The notes beneath the pieces were generated by a model that was not told where the DNA came from, searched no databases, and saw only the letters and a list, made by a program, of their open reading frames with translations. From an uncultured Limnohabitans sp. (lineage in GTDB: Bacteria; Pseudomonadota; Gammaproteobacteria; Burkholderiales; Burkholderiaceae_C): a stretch of DNA of 24,567 nucleotides. Below, one piece after another: positions 1-7,669 of the stretch. The stretch covers positions 1-24,567 of the forward strand of contig CALEYZ010000183.1 of the NCBI GenBank assembly GCA_937928195.1. The letters run 5' to 3'. Both the position numbers and the translations under genes were made by a program. How positions within the stretch are numbered: the stretch's first letter is position 1; each line of letters opens with the position of its first letter.

Positions 1-2
1 CC

Positions 3-530
3 AACGCCGTGATGGCGCTGATGGTGGGTGCCATGACCATCCACAACATCCAGCCGGGCCCGCAGGTGATGACCAGCAACCCCGAGCTGTTCTGGGGCTT
101 GATCGCCTCGATGTGGATCGGCAACCTGATGCTGGTGATCCTGAACCTGCCCCTGATTGGCATGTGGATCAAGCTGCTGAGCGTGCCTTACCGCTTCCTG
201 TTCCCCGCCATCGTGCTGTTCTGTGCCATTGGCGTGTACTCCACCAACAACAACACCTTCGACATTTGGTTGGTGGGTGCCTTTGGTGTGGTGGGTTACT
301 TGTGGGCCAAACTGGGTGTGGAACCTGCACCTTTGTTGCTCGGTTTCATCTTGGGCCCCATGATGGAAGAGAACTTGCGCCGTGCGCTGTTGCTGTCACG
401 TGGTGACTGGTCCGTGTTCGTGACACGCGGCTTGTCTGCCAGCTTGTTGGCAGTGGCTGCCGTGATGTTGATCGTGGTGCTCTTGCCCTCGGTCAAATCC
501 AAGCGCGAAGAAGCCTTCGTGGAAGATTGA
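3..530 (+). CDS. tctA: TctA-family permease of a tripartite tricarboxylate transporter, C-terminal part
   Basis: Large membrane permease of a tripartite tricarboxylate transporter (TTT), which imports carboxylic acids delivered by a periplasmic Bug/TctC protein. The 5' end lies outside the window; the reading frame is open from base 3, so the GTG at 9 is probably internal. About 175 residues are visible, against roughly 500 in the full family. There are about five hydrophobic segments, a PGPQ motif near visible residue 20, and the C-terminal block GFILGPMMEENLRRAL, which is typical of TctA. Leucine codon use changes sharply within this fragment: 11 CTG to 1 TTG before about base 215, then 3 CTG to 12 TTG. 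The gene ends just before a strong terminator, so it is the last gene of its own operon and the tctC-like gene downstream is probably transcribed separately. The family call is firm; the substrate is unknown. Confidence 0.93.
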   Translation, partial: NAVMALMVGAMTIHNIQPGPQVMTSNPELFWGLIASMWIGNLMLVILNLPLIGMWIKLLSVPYRFLFPAIVLFCAIGVYSTNNNTFDIWLVGAFGVVGYLWAKLGVEPAPLLLGFILGPMMEENLRRALLLSRGDWSVFVTRGLSASLLAVAAVMLIVVLLPSVKSKREEAFVED

Positions 531-552
531 TTCACACTGGGCTGTGAACTTG

Positions 553-578
553 AACGGCACCTTCGGGTGCCGTTTTTC
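553..578 (+). terminator. Rho-independent terminator after tctA
   Basis: A perfect 9-bp stem (553-561 with 566-574) closed by the stable tetraloop TTCG runs directly into a T run (573-577). It lies 22 bases after the tctA stop and separates tctA from the Bug protein gene. Confidence 0.9.
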
Positions 579-671
579 ATGGGGCTTCTGAAAAGTGACA
601 TCCTTGGTTGAAGTGGGCTCACATTTTTCCTGCCACAATGATCCTCTTCACGCGTCCTTGGGAATTTCATC

Positions 672-1691
672 ATGCAGTACAAAATGAACTTGAAACGTCG
701 CCAGTTGGCAGGCCTTGGATGGGGCACAGCCCTGGCCTGTTTGTTGACCTTTGCGGGGCCCTTGGCGCTTTCATCTGCGCATGCACAATCGGGCGCTTAC
801 CCCAACAAACCCATTCGTTTGGTGGTGCCCTTTCCTGCAGGCGGTGCCACTGACATTTTTGCGCGCACGCTGTCGCAAAAATTGGCGGAAAAACTCGGTG
901 CTGCAGTGGTAGTGGAAAACAAACCCGGCGCGGGTGGCACGCTGGGCTCTGACATTGTGGCCAAGTCAGTGCCCGATGGCTACACCTTGTTGTTGGCCAC
1001 TTCCAGCACGCACTCCATTGGCCCCAATCTGAATCCCAAAATGCCTTACGACGCTGTGCGTGATTTCACGCCCATCGGACAAGTCGGCAATGCGCCCAGC
1101 ATCATGCTGGTGCCCAACAGTTCGCCAGCCAAAACCATCCAAGAATGGATTGAGTTGGCCAAGAAAAATCCGGGTCGCCTCAACTATGCTTCAAGCGGCA
1201 ACGGCACCATCGTTCAATTGACCGCCGAACTTTTCAAATCACAAGCAGGCTTGTTTGTGGTTCACATTCCCTACAAAGGCACAGCCTTGGCCATGCCCGA
1301 CCTCATCAGCGGCAAAGTCGATGTTTTGTTTGATTCATTGCCCACAGGTTTGCCTCATGTGAAAGACGGCCGCTTGCGTGCTTTGGGTGTGACCTCTGCG
1401 CAGCGAACCAGCATGGCGCCAGGCTTGCCCGCCATTTCAGAAGTATTGCCAGGCTACGAGTCCACCACTTGGTTTGGTTTGTTTGGCCCGCAAGGTCTGC
1501 GCCCCGAATTGGTCACGCGCGTCAACACGGCTGCCATTCAAGCCCTGAGTGACCCTGAAGTGAAAGACAAATTGCAGCGCTTGGGCATTGAAGCCATCGG
1601 CACCTCGCCAGCGCAATTCACCACCATGTTGGCTGTTGAATCAGCCAAATGGAAAAAGATCATCACCGAACGCAAAATTACTTTGGACTGA
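672..1691 (+). CDS. Bug-family (TctC-like) tripartite tricarboxylate transporter substrate-binding protein
   Basis: Periplasmic solute-binding protein that captures a carboxylate or similar small anion for a TctAB permease. The 339 residues match the family length. Residues 1-38 form a signal peptide: a basic start (KRR), a hydrophobic core, and a predicted cleavage after AHA before Gln39. The mature protein opens with the Bug signature YPNKPIRLVVPFPAGGATD (residues 43-61), whose GG and Asp contact the ligand carboxylate in known Bug structures. A second start at Met5 (684) is possible; neither has a strong Shine-Dalgarno. The gene follows a tctA end, but a terminator lies between them. It ends 3 bases before the gamma-glutamyltransferase gene, so the two are probably co-transcribed. 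Bug proteins are greatly expanded in Burkholderiales, so the ligand cannot be read from sequence. Confidence 0.95.
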   Translation: MQYKMNLKRRQLAGLGWGTALACLLTFAGPLALSSAHAQSGAYPNKPIRLVVPFPAGGATDIFARTLSQKLAEKLGAAVVVENKPGAGGTLGSDIVAKSVPDGYTLLLATSSTHSIGPNLNPKMPYDAVRDFTPIGQVGNAPSIMLVPNSSPAKTIQEWIELAKKNPGRLNYASSGNGTIVQLTAELFKSQAGLFVVHIPYKGTALAMPDLISGKVDVLFDSLPTGLPHVKDGRLRALGVTSAQRTSMAPGLPAISEVLPGYESTTWFGLFGPQGLRPELVTRVNTAAIQALSDPEVKDKLQRLGIEAIGTSPAQFTTMLAVESAKWKKIITERKITLD

Positions 1692-1694
1692 CCC

Positions 1695-3317
1695 ATGAGC
1701 TTCGATTTCAGCACGCCTTATTCTTCAACGCGTTTGCCTATTTTTGCGCGCAACGTCGTTTCGACGTCGCATCCCTTGGCCGCTCAAGCGGGCCTGCGCA
1801 TGATGCTCAAAGGCGGCAATGCGGTGGACGCTGCTATTGCAGCCGCAGCGGCCATCACCATCACCGAGCCCGTCAGCAATGGCTTGGGTTCTGATGCGTT
1901 TTGCATCTTGTGGGATGGCCAAAAAATGCACGGCCTGAACGCCTCAGGCCCTGCACCGCAAGCCTGGACGCCCGAATACTTTCACAAGAAATATGGCACC
2001 GATGCCGTCAATCCCCCCAAGCGGGGTTGGGACTCGGTCACGGTGCCTGGCGCTGTGGGCGCATGGGCTGCCTTGAGTGAGCGCTTTGGCAAATTGCCGT
2101 TTGCCGATTTGATGGAGCCCGCCATTGAAATTGCCGAGCGTGGCTATTTGTTGCCTGTGGTGGTGCAACAAAAATGGGATGCGGCCACGCCGTTGTTGCA
2201 ATCTTTGCCAGGTTTTGCCGAAAGCTTTTTGCCTTGGGGTCGTGCGCCTAACGTAGGCGAGTTGTTTCACTTCAAAGCAGCTGCACGTGGCCTGCGCGCC
2301 ATTGCCGAAACCAAAGGCCGTGCGTTTTACGAAGGCGAAATTGCAGAGGCTTTGGTCAAGTTTTCCAATCAGCATGGCGGTGCCCTGACGCTGCAAGATT
2401 TGGCGCAATACCGTCCTGAATGGGTTGAACCCATTTCACAAAATTACCGTGGCTACACCCTCAACGAAATTCCACCCAATGGCCAAGGCATTGCGGCCTT
2501 GATCGCCTTGGGCATTTTGGAAAACTTTGACCTGGCCAGCATGAAGGTGGATGGCCTCGAATCGCAGCACTTGCAAATTGAGGCCATGAAGTTGGCCTTT
2601 GCCGATGTGTACCGCTATGTGGCCGATCCGCGCAACATGGAAGTCACCCCCGCGCAAATGCTCGATCCTGCGTATTTGAAGAGCCGCGCCAAACTCATTG
2701 ACATGAAAAAAGCGCAAGACTTCAAAGCGGGCAATCCCGTTAAGGGCGGCACCATTTACCTGACTGCTGCAGACGAAAACGGCATGATGGTCAGTTTCAT
2801 TCAAAGCAATTACATGGGCTTTGGATCAGGTGTGGTCGAGCCCACTTACGGCATCAGCTTGCACAACCGCGGCTTTGATTTCAGCACCGACCCCAAAGGC
2901 TTGAACCCCGCCAATTTGGTGGCGCCAGGCAAGCGTCCTTTCCACACCATCATTCCCGCGTTTCTCTCAAAAGACGGCCAGCCTGTCATGAGCTACGGCG
3001 TGATGGGGGGCAACATGCAACCGCAAGGGCACATGCAAACCTTGGTGCGCATGCTCGATTACGGTCAAAACCCTCAAGCGGCATGCGATGCGCCGCGTTG
3101 GCGCAGCAACAAAGGCCTGTCCATCAATGTCGAGGCCTCGATGAACCCCAACACCGTGCAGGGTCTGAGCGATTTGGGCCACGAACTGGCGGTGATCAAT
3201 GACACCTACATGGACTTTGGTGCGGGCCAATTCATCTGGCGCATGGGCGATCCCAAAGTGCAAGGGTATGTGGCGGCATCTGACCCGCGTCGAGACGGGC
3301 AGGCGGTTGGCTTTTGA
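1695..3317 (+). CDS. ggt: Gamma-glutamyltransferase family protein (Ntn hydrolase), apparently cytoplasmic
   Basis: An N-terminal-nucleophile hydrolase proenzyme of the gamma-glutamyltranspeptidase family, which cleaves gamma-glutamyl bonds such as that of glutathione, or in relatives acylates and amides. The 540 residues carry GGNAVDAA (from residue 40) and a GGT motif at 351-353. Thr353 sits where the self-cleavage nucleophile is expected, giving a ~352-residue large and ~188-residue small chain, normal for the family. FGSGVV follows at 376-381, and a GGNMQPQGH block near the C terminus is also typical. Unlike the periplasmic E. coli Ggt, no signal peptide is visible: the protein starts MSFDFSTPYSST. 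The residues after the nucleophile (TIYLTAADENG) differ from the classical THVSV-type motif, so the substrate may not be glutathione. The stop overlaps the TTG start of the next gene, indicating translational coupling to an EamA transporter. Confidence 0.9.
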   Translation: MSFDFSTPYSSTRLPIFARNVVSTSHPLAAQAGLRMMLKGGNAVDAAIAAAAAITITEPVSNGLGSDAFCILWDGQKMHGLNASGPAPQAWTPEYFHKKYGTDAVNPPKRGWDSVTVPGAVGAWAALSERFGKLPFADLMEPAIEIAERGYLLPVVVQQKWDAATPLLQSLPGFAESFLPWGRAPNVGELFHFKAAARGLRAIAETKGRAFYEGEIAEALVKFSNQHGGALTLQDLAQYRPEWVEPISQNYRGYTLNEIPPNGQGIAALIALGILENFDLASMKVDGLESQHLQIEAMKLAFADVYRYVADPRNMEVTPAQMLDPAYLKSRAKLIDMKKAQDFKAGNPVKGGTIYLTAADENGMMVSFIQSNYMGFGSGVVEPTYGISLHNRGFDFSTDPKGLNPANLVAPGKRPFHTIIPAFLSKDGQPVMSYGVMGGNMQPQGHMQTLVRMLDYGQNPQAACDAPRWRSNKGLSINVEASMNPNTVQGLSDLGHELAVINDTYMDFGAGQFIWRMGDPKVQGYVAASDPRRDGQAVGF

Positions 3318-4219
3318 CAAGCAAGGCCAAATCCAAATTCACCTCAGGCTTGCTGCTGGCCGCAGCAGGCTCGATTGCCTTCAGCGGCAAAGCCATCATC
3401 GTGAAGCTGGCGTACCGACATGGCGTCGACGCCGTCACACTGGTGATGTTTCGCATGCTGTTTGCGGTGCCCTTCTTCATTGCCATGGCTTGGTGGGCAG
3501 GGCGTGGTCAAGCGCCCCTCACGCGCAAGGACTGGCTGAGCGTGGTGGGCTTGGGTTTTTCCGGCTACTACTTGTCCAGTTTTTTAGATTTTCTAGGACT
3601 GCAGTACATCAGTGCTTCGTTTGAGCGGCTCATTTTGTACCTCAATCCCACCTTGGTCTTGTTGCTGGGTTGGGTGCTTTACAAGCGCAAAATTTCTTAC
3701 CGCCAAGGCGTGGCCATGGCGGTCAGTTACAGCGGCATGTTGTTGGTGTTTGGGCATGAAGTGTCCTTGGTGGGCGACAACGTGGCATTGGGCACCGCCT
3801 TGGTTTTTTCGAGTGCCATTACCTATGCTGTCTACCTCAGCTACAGCGGTCAGGTGGTGCAGCGTTTGGGTTCCTTGCGTTTGGCGGGCCTGGCCACCAC
3901 CGTGGCTTGCGTTTTGTGCATCGTGCAGTTTGCGGTGCTCAAACCGGTGGCTGCGTTAGAGGTGGCACCTGAAGTCATTGGCTTGTCGATGCTCAATGCC
4001 ACGGCCTGCACGGTGTTGCCGGTGTTGATGGTCATGATGGCCATTGAGCGCATTGGCCCCGGCTTGACCTCGCAAATTGGCATGATTGGCCCGATGTCGA
4101 CCTTGGCCATGGGTGCTGTGTTTTTGGATGAGCCCTTCAATGCCTGGACCCTGATGGGCACGGCATTGGTTTTGGGCGGTGTTTTTTGGGTGACGCAAAC
4201 ACCCAAAGTGAATGATTAA
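3314..4219 (+). CDS. EamA/DMT-family transporter
   Basis: Inner-membrane drug/metabolite transporter of the EamA family, usually an exporter or permease of amino acids or other metabolites. The 301 residues form two EamA repeats (about 13-145 and 155-295), ten hydrophobic segments in all, the standard size and layout. The start is a TTG whose last two bases belong to the TGA stop of the GGT-family gene (overlap TTGA, 3314-3317). No other good start lies near the N terminus (MTSKAKSK, basic, then the first membrane segment). The tight coupling to the gamma-glutamyltransferase gene suggests it moves a substrate or product of that enzyme; this is inference. Confidence 0.9.
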   Translation: MTSKAKSKFTSGLLLAAAGSIAFSGKAIIVKLAYRHGVDAVTLVMFRMLFAVPFFIAMAWWAGRGQAPLTRKDWLSVVGLGFSGYYLSSFLDFLGLQYISASFERLILYLNPTLVLLLGWVLYKRKISYRQGVAMAVSYSGMLLVFGHEVSLVGDNVALGTALVFSSAITYAVYLSYSGQVVQRLGSLRLAGLATTVACVLCIVQFAVLKPVAALEVAPEVIGLSMLNATACTVLPVLMVMMAIERIGPGLTSQIGMIGPMSTLAMGAVFLDEPFNAWTLMGTALVLGGVFWVTQTPKVND

Positions 4220-4234
4220 TTTGGGAGAAATCAA

Positions 4235-5032
4235 ATGGACTTAGGCATCAAAGGTAAATGGGCATTGGTGGGCGGTGCCAGCAAGGGCTTGGGCTGGGGT
4301 TGCGCACGCGCACTGGCACTGGAAGGTGTGAACGTGGTGATGGTGGCGCGGGGGGCGGACGTGCTGAATCAAGCCGTGGCCGATTTGCAAAAAGAAGCAC
4401 CGGGTGTCACCTTGATCCCTGTGGCGGCTGACATCACCACCGAGGCAGGCCGCGCGGCTTTGTTTTCAGTGGCCGGTGGCCCTGGCAAAGACTTTGACAT
4501 TGTGGTGACCAATGCGGGAGGTCCTCCTCCTGGTGATTTCCGCAATTGGGACCGCGAGGCTTGGATCAAAGCCGTCGATGCCAACATGCTGACCCCGATT
4601 GAGTTGATCAAGGCCACCATCGATGGCATGGCTGCGCGCGGCTTTGGTCGCATCGTCAACATCACCTCCAGCTCGGTCAAATCACCCATTGACATCTTGG
4701 GCTTGTCCAACGGTGCACGCAGTGGCTTAACGGGTTTTGTGGCGGGTGTGGCGCGTACCAAAATTGCAGCGCAAGGCGTCACCCTTAACAACATTTTGCC
4801 AGGCAAATTTGACACCGATCGCATTCGCACCACGGTGGAGGCAACAGCGCAAAAGACGGGCAAAACGGTGGCCGAAATTCGCGCGCAACAACAAGCTGTG
4901 GTGCCCGCAGGCCGTTACGGTACACCGCAAGAGTTTGGTGCATTGTGCGCCTTCATTTGCAGCCAACAAGCGTCTTACATCACGGGGCAAAACTTCTTGA
5001 CCGACGGCGGTGCTTACCCCGGCACTTACTAA
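4235..5032 (+). CDS. SDR-family protein with an altered active site
   Basis: Short-chain dehydrogenase/reductase fold, 265 residues, preceded by a good ribosome-binding site (GGGAGA, 8 bases upstream). The N-terminal Rossmann nucleotide-binding motif is present as GGASKGLG (about residues 14-21), NAGG lies near residues 88-91, and the C terminus has the TGQNFLTDGG block common in SDRs. The catalytic region departs from the rule: the serines are kept (TSSS, 144-147), but where YxxxK is expected the sequence reads S158-N-G-A-R162, so the proton-donating Tyr is Ser and the Lys is Arg. SDR subgroups with this LSNxxR pattern exist, and their chemistry is not well established. It is the last gene of the probable Bug/GGT/EamA/SDR cluster, 15 bases after the transporter. 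A dehydrogenase/reductase name would overstate what the sequence shows. Confidence 0.85.
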   Translation: MDLGIKGKWALVGGASKGLGWGCARALALEGVNVVMVARGADVLNQAVADLQKEAPGVTLIPVAADITTEAGRAALFSVAGGPGKDFDIVVTNAGGPPPGDFRNWDREAWIKAVDANMLTPIELIKATIDGMAARGFGRIVNITSSSVKSPIDILGLSNGARSGLTGFVAGVARTKIAAQGVTLNNILPGKFDTDRIRTTVEATAQKTGKTVAEIRAQQQAVVPAGRYGTPQEFGALCAFICSQQASYITGQNFLTDGGAYPGTY

Positions 5033-5074
5033 GCCAGAGCGGCTGCGCGCTGCAGGCTGATGCCCGTCAAGGGC

Positions 5075-5980
5075 TCAGCTGGCGCGCCTTGATGACACCA
5101 CAATGCCGCTCACAATCAGGCCAAACGCCACCACGTGGTACACCTTGGGCAAATCGCCCAAGAACACGCTGGACATGATGGCCGCAAACAAGGGCGTGAG
5201 GTTGGCAAAGAAACCGGCCACAGCAGGCCCGGCGGTTTGAACCCCCAAACCCCAGCAGCGGTAAGCCAATACAGCGGGGCCAATGGCCACAAAGGCCAGG
5301 GCCGCATACAAGGGTGGCCCCCAAGTGATGTGCGCATCGGTGAGGGCCCATTCGGCGCCTGTGAAGAGCCCAGCCCAACCCAAGCCAAAGATCACTTGTG
5401 CCATGAGGAATGCGGCCCAATGGCTTCGGATTTCTGCCGGCTCATTGCGTTGCGTCAAGAGCCAGCTGTAAAGCGCCCAACAGGCCGTGGCCAGCAAAAT
5501 GTAAATGTCGCCCACCACAAACTGCACCTGCAGCAGTTGTTGCCAATCACCGCGAGACAAAACAATCAAGACGCCTGCAATGCTGAGCGCGGCCCCCAAC
5601 CATTGAGCGGGCCTGGCAGGCGTTTTAAAAAACAACGCACCCATCGCCAACATGAAGACGGGTGTGCTGGCCGCGACCAAGGTGACGTTCAAAGGCGTCG
5701 AGGTTTGCAGTGCCAAATACTGCAGTGCGTTGTAGCAGCCCACGCCCAACAAACTCAGCAAAGCAAAGCGCCGCCAAGAGGGCCACAAGGCGCTGCTGGG
5801 TTTGAGCAAGTGACCAGCTAACGGCAACAGAATGAAAAACGCGATGACCCATCGTAGAAAATTCAGGGTAATGGGCGGTACCAAGTCACTGATCAGGCGG
5901 CCGACCACCGCATTGCCCGCCCAAAGCAAAGGCGGTACCGTGAGCATCAAAGCCGTGCCGGGTGAGAGTTTTTGTGTCAT
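5075..5980 (-). CDS. EamA/DMT-family transporter
   Basis: A second drug/metabolite transporter on the opposite strand, 301 residues with ten hydrophobic segments in two EamA repeats. The reading frame is open further upstream to 6109, but those extra 43 residues are hydrophilic and lack family character, so the ATG at 5980 (protein start MTQKLSPGTALML) is preferred. It converges on the SDR gene with 42 bases between the stops and no clear terminator hairpin. It shares family, but little sequence, with the EamA protein at 3314, so it is not a recent tandem copy. The transported substrate cannot be inferred. A 131-base divergent region separates it from the quinone oxidoreductase gene; no strong promoter was recognised there. 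Confidence 0.88.
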   Translation of the reverse strand: MTQKLSPGTALMLTVPPLLWAGNAVVGRLISDLVPPITLNFLRWVIAFFILLPLAGHLLKPSSALWPSWRRFALLSLLGVGCYNALQYLALQTSTPLNVTLVAASTPVFMLAMGALFFKTPARPAQWLGAALSIAGVLIVLSRGDWQQLLQVQFVVGDIYILLATACWALYSWLLTQRNEPAEIRSHWAAFLMAQVIFGLGWAGLFTGAEWALTDAHITWGPPLYAALAFVAIGPAVLAYRCWGLGVQTAGPAVAGFFANLTPLFAAIMSSVFLGDLPKVYHVVAFGLIVSGIVVSSRRAS

Positions 5981-6111
5981 GCCCGTGACTGTAACGGCAT
6001 TGCTGAACCCTACTGAACGCACAGGGACATTCAATTCATGGCAAAGTAACACCCGTTGCGAACTGGGCTCACAGGGCCATCGCCATTCACTCAATTTTCT
6101 AGGAGACACGC

Positions 6112-7095
6112 ATGAGCTTAGCCGTCCAAATCGACCAAAACGGGGGTCCAGAACAACTCAAATTGGTCGATGTCACTGTGGGTCAGCCTGGCCCTGGTGA
6201 AATTCGCATTCGCCACAAAGCCATTGGCCTGAACTTCATTGACGTGTACCAGCGCAGCGGCTTGTACACCTTGCCCATGCCTCTGAAGCTGGGCATGGAA
6301 GCCTCCGGCATTGTGGAGGCCGTGGGCGAGGGCGTCACGCACCTCAAGGTGGGCGATCGCGCTGCTTATGCCAGCCAACCCCCAGGCAGCTACTGCGAAG
6401 AGCGTGTCATGCCCGCCAAGTGCGTTTGCAAATTGCCCGATGACATCTCCTTTGAAACAGGCGCGGCCATGATGCTGAAGGGCCTCACTGCGCAATACCT
6501 GCTCATGAAAACCCGTCCTGTCGAAGGCCTGCAAGCGGGCGACCATGTGTTGTTCCATGCTGCTGCCGGCGGTGTGGGTCTGATTGCTTGCCAATGGGGC
6601 AAGGCCTTGGGTTTCCGCATGATTGGCACGGCTGGCTCCGACGCCAAGTGCCAACTGGCCATCGCCAATGGCGCTGAGCATTGCATCAACTACAGCACGG
6701 AAGATTTCTTGGCGCGCGTGAAAGACATCACGGGTGGCAAAGGTTTGAAAGTGGTTTACGACTCCGTGGGCAAAGACACTTGGGAGAAATCACTCGACTG
6801 CTTGCGCCCCTTCGGTCTGATGGCCACCTTTGGCAATGCCTCGGGCCCTGTGCCGCCTTTTGCGCCCGGCATCTTGGGCAACAAAGGTTCTTTGTACGTC
6901 ACACGTCAAACCTTGTTCAGCCACATCACCACACGCGAAAGCACACAAGCCATGGCCGACGATTTGTTTGCGGTGGTGCAAAGCGGCAAGGTCAAAATTC
7001 ACATTGACCAAACCTTCCCCTTGGCACAAGTGCAAGAAGCGCACAAAGCTTTGGAAGCACGCAAAACCACAGGGTGCACCATCCTCACTTTGTGA
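6112..7095 (+). CDS. qor: Quinone oxidoreductase, zinc-independent MDR/QOR type
   Basis: NADPH-dependent quinone oxidoreductase of the medium-chain dehydrogenase/reductase superfamily, reducing quinones in the cytoplasm, as E. coli QorA does by one-electron transfer. Its 327 residues match the family. Visible features are the N-terminal GroES-like domain with the substrate-side block GLNFIDVYQRSGLY, the coenzyme motif AAGGVG (151-156) of the Rossmann domain, and the YDSVGKDT region typical of QOR. The zinc-ligand cysteines of alcohol dehydrogenases are absent, as expected for this subgroup. The start is supported by AGGAG seven bases upstream of the ATG. It stands alone on its strand and ends in a bidirectional terminator shared with lspA. 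Confidence 0.93.
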   Translation: MSLAVQIDQNGGPEQLKLVDVTVGQPGPGEIRIRHKAIGLNFIDVYQRSGLYTLPMPLKLGMEASGIVEAVGEGVTHLKVGDRAAYASQPPGSYCEERVMPAKCVCKLPDDISFETGAAMMLKGLTAQYLLMKTRPVEGLQAGDHVLFHAAAGGVGLIACQWGKALGFRMIGTAGSDAKCQLAIANGAEHCINYSTEDFLARVKDITGGKGLKVVYDSVGKDTWEKSLDCLRPFGLMATFGNASGPVPPFAPGILGNKGSLYVTRQTLFSHITTRESTQAMADDLFAVVQSGKVKIHIDQTFPLAQVQEAHKALEARKTTGCTILTL

Positions 7096-7111
7096 GAGCA
7101 GTGCGGCGCAC

Positions 7112-7140
7112 AAAAAAGGCAGCCTTCGCTGCCTTTTTTA
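7112..7140. terminator. Bidirectional terminator between qor and lspA
   Basis: GGCAGC (7118-7123) pairs with GCTGCC (7128-7133) around the loop CTTC, with an A run on the left and a T run on the right extending the stem. It can terminate qor on the plus strand and the ribF-ileS-lspA transcript on the minus strand. Confidence 0.9.
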
Positions 7141-7160
7141 TTGCACCCTCATCAGGCGAT

Positions 7161-7664
7161 TTATCGCCCGCGTCTGACGCGCAACAACTCGTCCAGGATA
7201 AGCAAACCTGCGCCAAGCGTGATGGCACTGTCCGCCACATTAAAAGCAGGGAAGTGCCAGGTGCCGTAATAGAAGTCCAAGAAGTCAATGACATGGCTGT
7301 ACAGCATGCGGTCAATCACATTGCCCACGGCGCCGCCCAACAGCAAAGCCAAAGCCAAACAAAACAATGTTTGACCGGTGTGCATGCGCAGCAGGTAAAC
7401 CATGATGCCCGCTGCGGCCACGCCAAGGCCAGTGAAGAACCAGCGTTGCCAGCCGCCGGCATCGGCCAAGAAGGAGAACGCGGCGCCTGGGTTGTGCACA
7501 CGAACCAAATTAAAGAACGAAGTGATGGGCATTGCTTCACCCAACTGAAACGCCCCCACCACCGCAATCTTGGTGAGTTGGTCCAGCAAAAGGGTGATGA
7601 GGGCAACGCCCAACCAGAGCCAAACGCCCGACCCTGATTTGAACGTGTTCTTGTTTTTGGCCAT
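7161..7664 (-). CDS. lspA: Lipoprotein signal peptidase (signal peptidase II)
   Basis: Inner-membrane aspartyl protease that removes the signal peptide from diacylglyceryl-modified prolipoproteins. With the ATG at 7664 it has 167 residues and four hydrophobic segments. The catalytic aspartates are in the expected motifs: GNVIDR (Asp118) and FNVADS (Asp145). The HNPGAAFSFL block (57-66) and an early LLLDQLTK segment are also family hallmarks. An alternative TTG start at 7673 would add three residues and overlap the ileS stop as TTGA; the ATG begins 5 bases after that stop. Either way translation is tightly coupled to ileS. Third gene of the conserved ribF-ileS-lspA operon; the fkpB and ispH genes that follow in E. 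coli are not here, since the operon ends at a terminator. Confidence 0.95.
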   Translation of the reverse strand: MAKNKNTFKSGSGVWLWLGVALITLLLDQLTKIAVVGAFQLGEAMPITSFFNLVRVHNPGAAFSFLADAGGWQRWFFTGLGVAAAGIMVYLLRMHTGQTLFCLALALLLGGAVGNVIDRMLYSHVIDFLDFYYGTWHFPAFNVADSAITLGAGLLILDELLRVRRGR

Positions 7665-7669
7665 TGGTT

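Noticed and set aside
210..217. RTLN in place of PTAN in RibF, taken at first as loss of kinase function (residues 210-223 of the protein, near base 11,050)
   Set aside because: The Thr and Asn that matter are kept, LETH is intact, and the variant is familiar from related bacteria, so the enzyme is probably functional. The coordinates given for this entry are residue numbers.
608..639. A possible promoter for the Bug gene (TTGAAG and CACAAT)
   Set aside because: The spacer is 20 bases and both boxes are weak, so it is not listed as a feature.
5135..5821. A 228-codon plus-strand frame opposite the second EamA transporter
   Set aside because: Gln/Gly/Arg-rich shadow composition; the minus-strand frame has ten membrane segments.
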